64,000 nucleotides of DNA, taken from positions 1-64,000 of the forward strand of contig NZ_JBAJNO010000009.1 in assembly GCF_036880985.1 (NCBI RefSeq), in the 5' to 3' direction. This DNA is from Limibacter armeniacum (GTDB lineage: Bacteria; Bacteroidota; Bacteroidia; Cytophagales; Flammeovirgaceae). Below the pieces are notes generated by a model. That model saw only the letters and a list, made by a program, of their open reading frames with translations. It searched no databases and had not been told where the DNA came from. A program made the position numbers and the translations under genes. Position 1 is the stretch's first letter, and the number at the start of each line of letters is the position of its first letter. This document shows positions 50,115-60,012 of the stretch, one piece after another.

Positions 50115-50999
50115 ATGAGACGTGTACTCTCAGGATTGATTCTGATTCTTTTAACTATCGGGACTAGCTATGCACAAGACAAAGAAGTAGTCGCCGTAAC
50201 ACCAGTCACATCCTCTATAACAAGAGGAGCCAGAGCTTATGCCAACAGTTTAACCGAAGTGATTGTGGATGGTATCGTAAAATCCAACCGCTTTCGAGTA
50301 GTTGACCGCTCCAATTTTGACGATATTCTTTCGGAAGAGAACTTGCAGAAAGGGGAAAGCTTTATTGATGGTCTTGTTGTGGAGCAAGGTAAAAAACTTG
50401 GTGCGCAATACATTATCACAGGCAACCTAAGCAGTGCCTCTGCCGATCCGCAATACCGATATGAAAGGTATCGCAACCGTACAAGAAAGGTATTGGCAGG
50501 ATACAATGCCCATGTTTCGTTCACCATGAAAGTCATAGATGTAGAAACAGGTGAAATCTTGGGTTCAGATGTATTCGACAACCGATCTGGAGGCTACTGG
50601 GTGTTTGATGGACTTTACCAAAGCCCTGAGGCTGCAATTACCGCTGCCCTCAAAAATGCCCGCCCACATACGATCAGGTTTGTTGACCAGCACTTTCCGC
50701 TGGATATGAAAATCTTTGAAATTGCCCAACAGAAAAGAGGCTATGCAAAAGAAATTGTTGTAACTGGAGGTCGAAACAATGGACTGAAAGTAGGACAATG
50801 GCTGAAAGTGGTGCATGTATCACGTGTTAACCTTGAAGGAAAGTTTGTCAAGAGAAGCAAACCTTTGGGCTGGGCGCAAGTGGTAAGTGTTGATGATGAG
50901 TACTTCTCAACCTGTAAGGTTAAAAGAGATGGTGGGGACAAAATATTCGAACTGTTTCACAATGACCCTGAAAATGTAAGGGTAATGAGTGGTCAGTAA
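50115..50999 (+). CDS. CsgG-like curli/LpoB-type periplasmic or outer-membrane protein
   Basis: A 294-residue protein with signal peptide (about 1-20). Residues 35-190 fit the CsgG/PF03783 core: ARAYANSLTEVIVDGIVKSN, RFRVVDRSNFDDILSEE and AQYIITGNLSSASAD, followed by SFTMKVIDVETGEILGSD. The leader lacks a lipobox cysteine, so it may be periplasmic, unlike curli secretion CsgG. The C-terminal 100 residues form an extra beta-domain (EIVVTGGRNNGLKVGQWLKV). Its role in envelope assembly is likely, but the partner is unknown; a curli operon is not present nearby. Confidence 0.82.
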   Translation: MRRVLSGLILILLTIGTSYAQDKEVVAVTPVTSSITRGARAYANSLTEVIVDGIVKSNRFRVVDRSNFDDILSEENLQKGESFIDGLVVEQGKKLGAQYIITGNLSSASADPQYRYERYRNRTRKVLAGYNAHVSFTMKVIDVETGEILGSDVFDNRSGGYWVFDGLYQSPEAAITAALKNARPHTIRFVDQHFPLDMKIFEIAQQKRGYAKEIVVTGGRNNGLKVGQWLKVVHVSRVNLEGKFVKRSKPLGWAQVVSVDDEYFSTCKVKRDGGDKIFELFHNDPENVRVMSGQ

Positions 51000-51020
51000 T
51001 GACGACTGTTTCCAAAGTAA

Positions 51021-51056
51021 AAAATCCCTTCTATGCTATTTAGAAGGGATTTTTTT
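51021..51056. terminator. Bidirectional terminator between convergent genes
   Basis: A 13-bp perfect stem (AAAATCCCTTCTA/TAGAAGGGATTTT) with a 7-base loop is flanked by A and T runs. It lies between the CsgG-like gene (ends 50999) and the minus-strand lipoprotein gene (ends 51062) and can stop both. Confidence 0.9.
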
Positions 51057-51061
51057 ATGAA

Positions 51062-51466
51062 TTACTGAGCAATGTTTACTGTACCTTTATGGTAGCTAAT
51101 TTCCTTTACAAGGTTGAGTGGCGTAAACCTTACACGGAAGTAGTCTCCTGTAATCTCCACTCCACTTCCTTCACACTGCTTTCCGGTGCTAACAAAATAG
51201 ACATAGTACTTGCCATTTCGGCTTGCCAGTTCTACAAAGTCAGGCTTACCTAGGTACTTCTGTACGCCAAGCTCATTTACACCTAACAGCTCATCCTTTA
51301 CAGCTTTAAAATCATCCAAAATTGTTAGCCTTTCTCCCTTGCAACCGTTCTTGTCATTTTTCCAGAGAGACATATCGAAGTCTTCGTCTGAAATATTCAC
51401 GGACTTGGAACATCCGGCCGACAGCAATATCACTGCGGCCCCTACTACCATCAAAAGTTTGTTCAT
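51062..51466 (-). CDS. Small lipoprotein, BamE/SmpA-like fold possible (134 aa)
   Basis: The lipoprotein leader has lipobox LLSAGC (Cys19). The mature part has DDFKAVKDELLGVNELGVQKYLGKPDFV, like the helical hairpin and GxPd turn of SmpA/OmlA (BamE) folds, followed by strands (YYVYFVSTGKQC). Two cysteines in the mature part may pair. The fold suggestion is weak; the function is not known. It lies 61 bases after the accC gene on the same strand and may share its transcript. Confidence 0.65.
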   Translation of the reverse strand: MNKLLMVVGAAVILLSAGCSKSVNISDEDFDMSLWKNDKNGCKGERLTILDDFKAVKDELLGVNELGVQKYLGKPDFVELASRNGKYYVYFVSTGKQCEGSGVEITGDYFRVRFTPLNLVKEISYHKGTVNIAQ

Positions 51467-51527
51467 CTCAATTATTCAGTCTATCCAAATATGGCAGAAG
51501 TCTGATTCCCCTGCCATTCCTTATTTA

Positions 51528-53039
51528 TTAGCGTAGTCTTGATTTCCACTTACTTTTGCTGCCTTTCTCTACTTGCTGATCAGTAGTTACAGCAGTTGTA
51601 TTTCCTTTATCCAAAAGATGTGCTACCAATGCTACAGCGATTTCTTCTTCCTCCGAATGATCGGCATCCACAAAAACAGATGGATTAAAATACTTTTCGA
51701 CAAATTTGGTATCAAAGTTTCCGGAAACAAAAGCATCATGTTGAAGTACAAATTTACAGAAGTTCAAAGTTGTTTCCACCCCTATAATTTGGTACTCATC
51801 AATCGCTCTCAACATTCTCTCAATTGCTTCCTGACGTGTAGCACCAGTCGCAATCAGCTTTCCAATCATTGGGTCATAGTAAATCGGAATCTCCATATCT
51901 TCCTCATAACCGTCGTCTACCCTTATACCGATTCCCTCAGGTTTTCTATAAGTCTGTAGTGTACCGATGTCTGGCAAGAAGTTATTTGCTGGATCTTCTG
52001 CATAAACCCTTACTTCAATCGAATGTCCTGTAAATTCAAGGTCTTCCTGTGTAAAAGGCAATTGCTCCCCTTCTGCTACTTTTATTTGAGTCTTCACCAA
52101 GTCAAGACCTGTTATCTGCTCAGTAACAGGATGCTCTACCTGAAGACGTGTATTCATCTCAAGGAAGTAATAATTGAGCTGATCATCAACGATAAACTCT
52201 ACTGTTCCTGCCCCGAAGTAATTACATGCTTTCGCTACATTGACTGCACATGCTCCCATTTCCTTTCTAACCTCAGGAGTTAGGATCGCAGACGGTGCTT
52301 CTTCAATTACCTTTTGGTGGCGACGCTGTACAGAACACTCACGTTCAAAAAGGTGTACTGTATTGCCATGTTCATCTCCCATCACCTGAAACTCAATATG
52401 TCGAGGAGAGGTAATGAATTTTTCAATAAACACAGAACCGTCACCAAAAGCAGAAACTGCCTCACTTACTGCACGCTCCATTGCTTCTTCAAAGTCAGCT
52501 TCCTTTTCGACGATCCTCATACCTTTACCGCCACCACCTGCGCTAGCCTTTATCAAGACAGGATAACCAATTTCAGCTGCTTTTTTCTTAGCAAGGTCAA
52601 TATCTTCCACCGCCTCACTAGTACCGGGTACCAAAGGGATATCATATTTCGCAACTGCCTGTTTTGCTGCCAACTTACTACCCATCACCTCAATTGCTTC
52701 AGGTGAAGGACCAATAAACTTGATTCCAGCTTCTGCTACTTTTTTCGCAAAAATTGCATTTTCTGACAAGAAACCATACCCTGGGTGTACTGCATCTACA
52801 TGAAGGTCTTTACAAACTTGGATAATTTTATCCATTTGGAGATAAGACTGTGCAGATGGTGCAGGCCCCAACAATACAGCCTCGTCTGCCATTCTTACAT
52901 GAGGCGCCAAGCGGTCTGCTTCACTGTAGACCGCTACTGTTTTAATCCCCAATTCCTTGGCAGATCTTATGACCCTGATTGCAATCTCACCACGATTGGC
53001 AATGAGTATCTTTTTTATTTTAATTTTTGGTATTGACAT
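51528..53039 (-). CDS. accC: Biotin carboxylase subunit of an acyl-CoA carboxylase
   Basis: A 503-residue ATP-grasp enzyme that carboxylates biotin on a carrier protein using bicarbonate and ATP. The N-terminal domain starts KIKKILIANRGEIAIRV; the ATP-grasp has KASAGGGGKGMRIVE and the FIEKFITSPRHIEFQVMGD region, and the active-site area FLEMNTRLQVEHPVTE. A C-terminal extension of about 50 residues (HLLDKGNTTAVTTDQQ) is seen in Bacteroidota forms. The biotin carrier and carboxyltransferase genes are not adjacent, so it may serve acetyl-CoA or propionyl-CoA carboxylase. Confidence 0.96.
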   Translation of the reverse strand: MSIPKIKIKKILIANRGEIAIRVIRSAKELGIKTVAVYSEADRLAPHVRMADEAVLLGPAPSAQSYLQMDKIIQVCKDLHVDAVHPGYGFLSENAIFAKKVAEAGIKFIGPSPEAIEVMGSKLAAKQAVAKYDIPLVPGTSEAVEDIDLAKKKAAEIGYPVLIKASAGGGGKGMRIVEKEADFEEAMERAVSEAVSAFGDGSVFIEKFITSPRHIEFQVMGDEHGNTVHLFERECSVQRRHQKVIEEAPSAILTPEVRKEMGACAVNVAKACNYFGAGTVEFIVDDQLNYYFLEMNTRLQVEHPVTEQITGLDLVKTQIKVAEGEQLPFTQEDLEFTGHSIEVRVYAEDPANNFLPDIGTLQTYRKPEGIGIRVDDGYEEDMEIPIYYDPMIGKLIATGATRQEAIERMLRAIDEYQIIGVETTLNFCKFVLQHDAFVSGNFDTKFVEKYFNPSVFVDADHSEEEEIAVALVAHLLDKGNTTAVTTDQQVEKGSKSKWKSRLR

Positions 53040-53114
53040 AAAAAATGTTGTTGTGTTTGTCTATTGGTATATCAAAAGTTACCCTTGGATAACTATCTTA
53101 TGTGTTTGTGTCAA

Positions 53115-53549
53115 TTACTTCAATGGGCATTTTTCCAGTTCCTGAAGGGTTTTAACAAAGTCAGAAGGAATAAAACCTTTTAATCCTTTCATGATTAGCT
53201 CAAAACCTCCAGCATGTAATTTCATTGCTTCAGTGACATGGGTGACTGGGTGTAAAGCAACTGATAAATCGGTCATCGTTTCAAAAGGATATTCCTCAGA
53301 AATCATCTTACCTTTAGCTGGAATACCTGCAATAAAAAGCAACTTATCTTGAATAATGCATACCATTCCAACTGCCTGACCTTCTCTATGTACCGCCAAT
53401 ACCCAAGCAGCTCCCAACAGCTCATGTCCATTACTCACTATATTTGACAATGTCGTACAAACCTGTCTGTGTAACGGCTCAAGCTCTTTCAATCCATAAA
53501 GCTTAATCCCCAGTTCTTTTAGTCTCTCTGCTACTTCCTGATTATTCAT
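53115..53549 (-). CDS. Small cytosolic protein, bacterial PH-like domain possible (144 aa)
   Basis: The start is placed at 53549 (MNNQEVAERLKELG), which has AAAGGA eight bases upstream; an in-frame ATG at 53597 adds 16 residues. The product is mixed alpha/beta: helical start, a beta-rich middle (GMVCIIQDKLLFIAG) and a C-terminal amphipathic helix. This could be a YokE-like PH domain, but the match is weak. It lies 75 bases upstream of accC on the same strand. Function unknown. Confidence 0.55.
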   Translation of the reverse strand: MNNQEVAERLKELGIKLYGLKELEPLHRQVCTTLSNIVSNGHELLGAAWVLAVHREGQAVGMVCIIQDKLLFIAGIPAKGKMISEEYPFETMTDLSVALHPVTHVTEAMKLHAGGFELIMKGLKGFIPSDFVKTLQELEKCPLK

Positions 53550-53636
53550 TTTTCCTTTGTTCACTGAAAGACCAAAAATATCCATAGAATATTGCAAAAC
53601 AAAGGTAATCCTATGTCTATCTAATACGCTATCTAC

Positions 53637-53786
53637 TCAACTTGCATCAAAAGCAGGGACTTGTTCCTTTTCACATGCAGTAAAAGCTACATAGTTTACG
53701 CCCGATTCTTCATCAGGATAATCAACAACCTGATTACTTATTTCCAATATCTCTGCGTTAGTAATCTCGTGATATATTAATATCCC
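53637..53786 (-). other. Short open frame without a start codon, possible gene remnant
   Basis: Between the GH13 gene and the PH-like gene the minus strand has a 49-codon open frame ending at TGA (53637-53639), reading EILEISNQVVDYPDEESG and then GVNYVAFTACEKEQVP. Its composition looks like a real protein, but no ATG is present; only an internal TTG could start it. It may be a remnant or a very small gene with a rare start. Confidence 0.3.
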
Positions 53787-53801
53787 TCACTTTCTCAATT
53801 G

Positions 53802-53830
53802 AAAAAAGGCTTCCCAAATAGGAAGCCTTT
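53802..53830 (-). terminator. Terminator after the GH13 gene
   Basis: A 10-bp perfect stem (AAAGGCTTCC/GGAAGCCTTT) with a 6-base loop is followed by T on the minus strand. It lies 31 bases past the stop of the GH13 gene. Confidence 0.85.
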
Positions 53831-53860
53831 CAATACTAAATATATAAGATTTTATTGAAC

Positions 53861-55732
53861 TTACTTCAGTTCCAATACCATTGGACTATCAGCTGTCAGT
53901 TCAATACTGTCTTTCATGTCAAAAGACTTTCCACTAATTACATCTTTACCTTGCGTAACACCTTCAAGCAACTGACTGAACCTATCCAGTTTTAAGGTCT
54001 GATTGTTTTTACTCTTGTTCAGTACAACCATCACCTTTTCGTCTGCATTATACCTGAAGTAAACATAAATGTCATTGTTCTCAGGAGCATAATGAGTCAG
54101 TTTACCTTCTTGTACTGCCTTGTTGTCTTTTCTCCAATTAAGTAACCTCTTTACAAATTCCTTGGCATCTTTCTGTTCACCTGAAAGTCCTTCGCCTGTA
54201 AATGCATTCACTTTATCTCCTTCCCAGCCACCTGGGAAATCTGTACGGATAATCCCATGATCACCAGGATGACCTTCATTTTGCATCAACACTTCCGTAC
54301 CATAATAAAGTTGAGGAATACCTCTCATTGTCAAGACATAAGCCACTCCCATTTTAAACAGCCCAACATCTCCATTGACTTGGGTAAAGAACCTGTCCAT
54401 ATCATGGTTGTCTGGGAAAATTACCAAATTGAAAGGATCCGCATACAGAAAATCATTGGCCAGCATTTCATATACTGTATTCAAACCGCCATTATAAGCT
54501 TGTACAGCTTCACGCTGAAGACTTTTCTTAAGTGCTCCTTGCAATGGAAAATCCATTAAACTCGGCAAATAAGAAACATACCCATTGAAGTTTTCTTTAC
54601 CTTTTTGCCAGTAAGAAACCAATGCTGGGTTTTCTGACCACTCCTCTCCTACAATATTAAAATTCGGATACTCCTCCATAACTCGGCGTGTCCACTCAGC
54701 CATAAAGTCCATATCAGGATAAGAGTAAGTGTCCATTCTAATACCTGCAAGGTTCAAGTACTCTACCCACCAAATAGTGTTTTGGATCAAGTAATTCGCC
54801 ATCAATGGATTACGCTGATTCAGGTCAGGCATTGTTTTCACAAACCAACCATCAAAGTATTTTTCCTTATCTATTTTTGAGGCATAAGGGTCCAAAATTG
54901 CCGCCTTCTTGTGGTTTGTCTGTACAAACTCTCCTTCCTGATAGTTTAACCAATCAGAAGAAGGCAAGTCTTTCATCCACCAGTGCTCAGATCCACAGTG
55001 GTTCAGGATCATGTCCATAATCAGCTTAATGTCTTTCGATGCTGCCTGATCACTTAGTTGCTTGTATTCCTCATTAGTACCAAACCTAGGGTCAACTCGG
55101 TAAAAGTCTGTAGTAGAATAACCATGATATGAGTATGTTTCTTGGTCATTTTCCAAAACAGGGTTTACCCAAATAGCTGTAAAACCCATATCCTTGATAT
55201 AGTCCAATGAGTTGATGATTCCTTGAATATCACCGCCATGTCTACCTCCCTTAAAGTTACGGTCTGACTGTTCTTTTAACCCAGCTACATTGTCATTGTC
55301 AGGATTACCATTTACAAAACGGTCAGGTGTAATCAAGTACATGACATCACTATTGTCAAAACCTTTGTACTCCTCTCCTTTCTGGGAACGCTCCTTCAGT
55401 TCGTAGGCATATCGCTTTACTGTCTTCCCTTTTACATCCTTAAAGAGAATATCAAACTTTCCAGGATTTGTCTCAGGACTAATGTGAAGGTCCAGAAAAA
55501 GGTAATTAGGACTTTCAACTGAGATAGCTTGTTTAAGTGTTACTCCCTGATAACTGACTTCAGGCTTCAGGTCTGAAATTTTTTCTCCATAGATCATCAG
55601 TTGAAGATCCTGATTCTTCATCCCTGTCCACCAGAATGTTGGCTCCACTCTATCAATCTCATACTTGGCGTGAGCATGAAAGCCTATCATCAGCAATGAA
55701 AGGAATGCCCCTAAAAGTTTGTAATGTCTCAT
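53861..55732 (-). CDS. GH13 cyclomaltodextrinase/neopullulanase-type amylase
   Basis: A secreted 623-residue enzyme with signal peptide (about 1-22). An N-terminal beta-domain like the cyclomaltodextrinase N-domain spans about 25-110. The barrel has GIRMDTYSYPD (nucleophile Asp334), VGEEW (acid/base Glu363) and FPDNHD (Asp444), plus MDMILNHCG. The C-terminal beta-domain spans about 545-623. It cleaves alpha-1,4 (and perhaps alpha-1,6) glucan such as starch or glycogen, like SusA. No SusC/SusD lies next to it; its divergent neighbour is the propeller/PP2C sensor, which may control it. Confidence 0.92.
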   Translation of the reverse strand: MRHYKLLGAFLSLLMIGFHAHAKYEIDRVEPTFWWTGMKNQDLQLMIYGEKISDLKPEVSYQGVTLKQAISVESPNYLFLDLHISPETNPGKFDILFKDVKGKTVKRYAYELKERSQKGEEYKGFDNSDVMYLITPDRFVNGNPDNDNVAGLKEQSDRNFKGGRHGGDIQGIINSLDYIKDMGFTAIWVNPVLENDQETYSYHGYSTTDFYRVDPRFGTNEEYKQLSDQAASKDIKLIMDMILNHCGSEHWWMKDLPSSDWLNYQEGEFVQTNHKKAAILDPYASKIDKEKYFDGWFVKTMPDLNQRNPLMANYLIQNTIWWVEYLNLAGIRMDTYSYPDMDFMAEWTRRVMEEYPNFNIVGEEWSENPALVSYWQKGKENFNGYVSYLPSLMDFPLQGALKKSLQREAVQAYNGGLNTVYEMLANDFLYADPFNLVIFPDNHDMDRFFTQVNGDVGLFKMGVAYVLTMRGIPQLYYGTEVLMQNEGHPGDHGIIRTDFPGGWEGDKVNAFTGEGLSGEQKDAKEFVKRLLNWRKDNKAVQEGKLTHYAPENNDIYVYFRYNADEKVMVVLNKSKNNQTLKLDRFSQLLEGVTQGKDVISGKSFDMKDSIELTADSPMVLELK

Positions 55733-56001
55733 TATCTGTGGAATAGTTTTTTAAGTATTTAATTCAATTGAAAATTAGATAAGTGCAATTATTTGCGCCG
55801 TGATATTACCAAGTTCAACATATTATACCATATTTTTTTACAATTGTTGAGGATAAACCGTATTCAAGACACTAGAAAATATCCCATTCGGACTTTCATA
55901 TCCTGATTTAGCTGAGGTATATCACTTTTTTCTTTTCCTTTCCGCAAGGGCTGCTAAATTTATATTAGAAGACTGGTTCCCATTTCAACCCTACTCAACC
56001 C

Positions 56002-59000
56002 ATGTATCACCCTTCACTACCTGTCCCTGCATTAATACTGCTGCTGTCCTTTGTATTTACTGCTCAATCGTTATGTGCGCAACTTTATAACTTTTCACAC
56101 TACACCAATAAGGATGGGCTTTCACAAAACCACTGTACCTCCTTGCTACAGGATAGACGAGGCAAACTCTGGATCGGAACAAGTGAAGGTGGCGTATGTC
56201 AGTTTGACGGTCACCATTTCAAAATATTTGATACGCATAAAGGGCTTTCCAGTAACTTCACGACAGGTATAGCCGAAGATAACCAAGGCAATATCTGGAT
56301 TAGCACCACTAATGGACTCAATAAGTTTGATGGCAATAACATCAGCAGTTTCCTTGACCACACAGACTCTCCGATTACCATCTCTTCCCTTTCTACTGAT
56401 GATGAACACAACATCTGGTTTTTGGATAATTTGGGGCAAATCAGCCGCCTAACAAGACAATTGACACAAGCTGTTTATCATGAAGAAATGGATGCAGGCT
56501 TAACAGCTTATGCTTTTACTGAAGAACACCACCTGATTTATGCCAACCATAACGGCATATCGATGCTTAACAATAATGGTGACTACCTGTTCAAAATCCC
56601 TTTCAATCAAAAAGTTAATTGTCTGCTCCAAATTCATGAAGGCAAATGGATGGTAGGCACTTCTCAAGGCTTATATGTACTGGAAAATCAACAATTGACA
56701 ATTCCTACTCAATACAAAGCCCTCTCATTTTCTAATATCAATAAGGTTCTAAAGGACAGTAAAGGAAGAGTCTGGGTGGCTACTGCCGGACATGGAGTGT
56801 ACTGTATCAAAGGGAATGATACAATCAGGCTCAGTAAAGAAAATGGCTTATCCCAAACTGTTAATGACCTGCTGGAAGATTTGGAAGGTGGAATCTGGTT
56901 TGCGACACCTGATGGCATATTTAGGTTAAACAACTTTGCTTTTGCCTTCTACAACGAAACTCATGGTGCCAAAGAAGCCAATGTACACTCCCTCACTTAC
57001 GGACCAAATGGCTTCCTGTATTGGACAAACTCATCACACCTACAATGGCTGGACAGCCTTAATAAAATTCATTCGGAACCATTGCCACCAAAAATCCAAT
57101 CCAGTGAATCACCTAAACTGGTTGCTGACAGTACTGCGCTATGGCTAATTACGCAACATGCTGTTTTTAGGAAAAGTCCCCACGACAAATATTGGAAAAG
57201 CCTGAATTCAAGCCATCAAATAGCTACTGATGAAACATTCACATGTGGTACAATCCACCACGGCACACTCTACATAGGTGGAAATAGTGGTGTCTACTAT
57301 TTCCAAAATGATAGTATCTACCCTTTTCTTTCAGGAATTTCGGCTACATCCTGTATGCTGAAAGACAAACAGAACAGGTTATGGGTTGGGAGTAACCAAG
57401 ATGGCTTATACCTAATCAATCAGGACAGTTCCGTACACCACTACCACTACAACAATGGGCTGCCTAGTAAATATATAAACACGCTATTGGAGGATGCTAA
57501 AGGAAATATCTGGATTGGTACTTCAGGAAATAGCCTAGCTAAAATCCCATTTAACGATCCTGATAAAGTCGTTACTTATGAAGAAGAAGAGTTTATCTCT
57601 ACCAATATTTACTCTTTGGCAACTGACTCATATGGACATATCTGGGCCGGTTCAGATAGAGGAATGAATAAGGTGATCATACTGGAAAATGACTATATCA
57701 GAATCGAGCGATATACAAGCAATGAAGGTTTCAGCACTTTGGAAGTCAGTAAAGATGCTGGCTTATCGGGAAAGGCATATAGCTGGTTCGGAACCAAGAA
57801 TGGATTAACCAGAATTAATCCCAATGAAGATATATTGGTCACAAGACCACCTGACATACAATTTACAGGTATTGACCTCTTTTTTGAGAATATCAGCCTT
57901 CAAGAATACGCTGAAGGAATTGAAAGCTGGTCTCAAATGCCTTTCAGGTTACAACTTCCTTATGATATGAATCACCTCACCTTTCACTTTTCAGGGATCA
58001 GCATGAATATTCCTGAGCGGGTTCGCTACCAATGGAAACTAAGTGGACTGGATGAAGACTGGTCTCCACCATCAGACCAAAGCTTTGCTGTTTACCCCAA
58101 CCTTGAACCTGGAAATTACCAGTTTATGGTAAAGGCTCGAAATGCGAGAGGTAAATACAATGAAATACCTGCTGTTTATCATTTTGAAATCCAAAAGCCA
58201 TTTTACGCCACCAAACTGTTTCTTGCTTTATCTCTGGTCACTATAGTCATTTCACTGTATTACCTATTGAAATACAGGGCTGATACTTATGAGAAAACCA
58301 AACTTTTGCTTAGAGAAAAAGTCAATGAACGAACTGCAGAATTAGCCAAACAAAGCCTAGAACTGGAACTCAAACGGAAAGAGCTACAGGACAAGAATGC
58401 TGAGATGAGTCGAATCCATTCCAAAATGGTAAGCAGCCTGCAGTATGCCGGACGAATTCAGAAAGTTCTGCTTGATTGCCAAAGTGATTTTGACAGGCTT
58501 ATCCCTCAATCTTTTGTATTGGATGTACCAAAAGACATCGTAACTGGTGATTTCTATTGGCTTTATGAATCTGAAGAGTTTACCCACTTTGCATTGATTG
58601 ATTGCACAAACAGAGGTGTTCCCGCTGCATTTATATCCATTGTAGGGAAGGATTATCTACAACAGATTGTTAGTGAAAAACCAGAACTGACACCATCTCA
58701 GGTACTGGCTGAACTGAACGAGATCATGACCAATATTTTGCAAAGTGGAGAGAATAAGGAAATCAATGACGGAATGGATATTGCCTATTGCCGCTTCAGC
58801 AAGTTGGCACCTGATATGCTTTTTGCCGGAGCTAGACGCCCGATTATTATGGTAAAAAATAATCAGCTAGATGAAATCAAGGGAGACTTCTCCAGTATAG
58901 GACTGAATTACAATAAAAAAATGGCACAGTTTCAGGATCATTATATCCGATTCGACCATGAAACTGTTTTTTACTTATTTTCAGATGGGTTTGCCAATCA

Positions 59001-59181
59001 ATTTGATAAGGAAGGGAATCGATTCAAGCGCACTCGCTTCCGAAAACTATTGCTCGAAAATGTCTCCCTGCCATTTGACAAGCAAAAAGCTGCCCTTGAA
59101 AAAACTTTTATCAACTGGAAAGCTGATGCAGAACAATTGGACGATATGATGGTCATAGGATTTAAATTAGTACAAAATTAA
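56002..59181 (+). CDS. Propeller (Reg_prop/Y_Y_Y) membrane sensor with PP2C/SpoIIE phosphatase output
   Basis: This 1059-residue protein has a signal peptide and then two seven-bladed propellers of Reg_prop repeats (for example GKLWIGTSEGGVCQFDG, GNIWISTTNGLNKFDG), up to about residue 620. A Y_Y_Y domain follows (RYQWKLSGLDEDW, GNYQFMVKARNARGKY, about 640-730). Then come one membrane helix (about 738-756), a coiled coil, and a SpoIIE/PP2C domain (about 815-1059) with DIVTGDFYW, ALIDCTNRGVPAAF, FYLFSDGFANQF and LDDMMVIGF. The metal-site motif is TNRG where TGHG is usual. It replaces the histidine kinase of hybrid two-component sensors by a serine phosphatase. Divergent from the GH13 gene. Confidence 0.9.
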   Translation: MYHPSLPVPALILLLSFVFTAQSLCAQLYNFSHYTNKDGLSQNHCTSLLQDRRGKLWIGTSEGGVCQFDGHHFKIFDTHKGLSSNFTTGIAEDNQGNIWISTTNGLNKFDGNNISSFLDHTDSPITISSLSTDDEHNIWFLDNLGQISRLTRQLTQAVYHEEMDAGLTAYAFTEEHHLIYANHNGISMLNNNGDYLFKIPFNQKVNCLLQIHEGKWMVGTSQGLYVLENQQLTIPTQYKALSFSNINKVLKDSKGRVWVATAGHGVYCIKGNDTIRLSKENGLSQTVNDLLEDLEGGIWFATPDGIFRLNNFAFAFYNETHGAKEANVHSLTYGPNGFLYWTNSSHLQWLDSLNKIHSEPLPPKIQSSESPKLVADSTALWLITQHAVFRKSPHDKYWKSLNSSHQIATDETFTCGTIHHGTLYIGGNSGVYYFQNDSIYPFLSGISATSCMLKDKQNRLWVGSNQDGLYLINQDSSVHHYHYNNGLPSKYINTLLEDAKGNIWIGTSGNSLAKIPFNDPDKVVTYEEEEFISTNIYSLATDSYGHIWAGSDRGMNKVIILENDYIRIERYTSNEGFSTLEVSKDAGLSGKAYSWFGTKNGLTRINPNEDILVTRPPDIQFTGIDLFFENISLQEYAEGIESWSQMPFRLQLPYDMNHLTFHFSGISMNIPERVRYQWKLSGLDEDWSPPSDQSFAVYPNLEPGNYQFMVKARNARGKYNEIPAVYHFEIQKPFYATKLFLALSLVTIVISLYYLLKYRADTYEKTKLLLREKVNERTAELAKQSLELELKRKELQDKNAEMSRIHSKMVSSLQYAGRIQKVLLDCQSDFDRLIPQSFVLDVPKDIVTGDFYWLYESEEFTHFALIDCTNRGVPAAFISIVGKDYLQQIVSEKPELTPSQVLAELNEIMTNILQSGENKEINDGMDIAYCRFSKLAPDMLFAGARRPIIMVKNNQLDEIKGDFSSIGLNYNKKMAQFQDHYIRFDHETVFYLFSDGFANQFDKEGNRFKRTRFRKLLLENVSLPFDKQKAALEKTFINWKADAEQLDDMMVIGFKLVQN

Positions 59182-59303
59182 TGCATGAACTCTATGGAAT
59201 GACTACCTTGCCATTTAAGTATTAATGTAAAGAAAGTAATGACCGCCGGAGAATTTATACCGACGGAGGAATCAATCAGAAAGCTAGATATTTATTTTTT
59301 GCA

Positions 59304-59975
59304 ATGCTCAAAGCAATCAACATAAAGAAATCTTACGGTGGAGTTCCTGTCTTAAAAGGAATTGATATAGAAGTTCAAAAGGGTGAAGTGGTAACAATTG
59401 TTGGAGCTTCAGGTGCTGGCAAAAGCACACTATTGCAAATATTAGGCACACTAGATAAGCCTGATGATGGAGAGGTACTTTTGAACGGTCAGAATGTTTC
59501 ATCTATGGAAGGTGATGAACTGGCTAAAATAAGAAACCTTGAAATGGGGTTTGTTTTTCAATTCCATAACCTTTTACCTGAATTTACGGCACTGGAAAAT
59601 ATCTGCATGCCTGGCATGATCAAGGGGCTTACTTTAGATGAACTAAAGCCCAAGGCACTTGAACTAATGGAAATGCTCAATATTTCACATAGGCAAGACC
59701 ATAAGCCAGCAGAAATGTCAGGTGGAGAGCAGCAGCGAACAGCTGTCGCAAGGGCACTGATCAACGATCCGTCAATCATTTTTGCAGATGAACCAAGTGG
59801 TAACTTGGACTCTCATAATGCAGACAGCCTTCATAAGCTTTTCTTTCAATTGAGGGAGGACCTTAACCAGACGTTCGTAATCGTCACTCATAATAAAGAA
59901 TTTGCTTCTATGGCAGACCGAATTCTTGAAATTGCTGATGGACAAATCTATCAGGAAGTCAAAAAACAGGTCTGA
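59304..59975 (+). CDS. lolD: LolD-type ABC transporter ATPase
   Basis: A 223-residue ATP-binding subunit with Walker A GASGAGKST (34-42), signature MSGGEQQR (about 143-150) and Walker B IIFADEPSGNLD. The ordering ADEPSGNLD plus GFVFQFHNLLPEFTALENI is typical of the LolD/MacB group that drives release of lipoproteins or export from the inner membrane. No permease gene is adjacent on the visible side, which is usual for isolated lolD in Bacteroidota. It is followed 37 bases later by the large AsmA-like gene. Confidence 0.88.
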   Translation: MLKAINIKKSYGGVPVLKGIDIEVQKGEVVTIVGASGAGKSTLLQILGTLDKPDDGEVLLNGQNVSSMEGDELAKIRNLEMGFVFQFHNLLPEFTALENICMPGMIKGLTLDELKPKALELMEMLNISHRQDHKPAEMSGGEQQRTAVARALINDPSIIFADEPSGNLDSHNADSLHKLFFQLREDLNQTFVIVTHNKEFASMADRILEIADGQIYQEVKKQV

Positions 59976-60012
59976 TAACTAATCATTGTGATGGCGGTCA
60001 TATAAGATCGCC

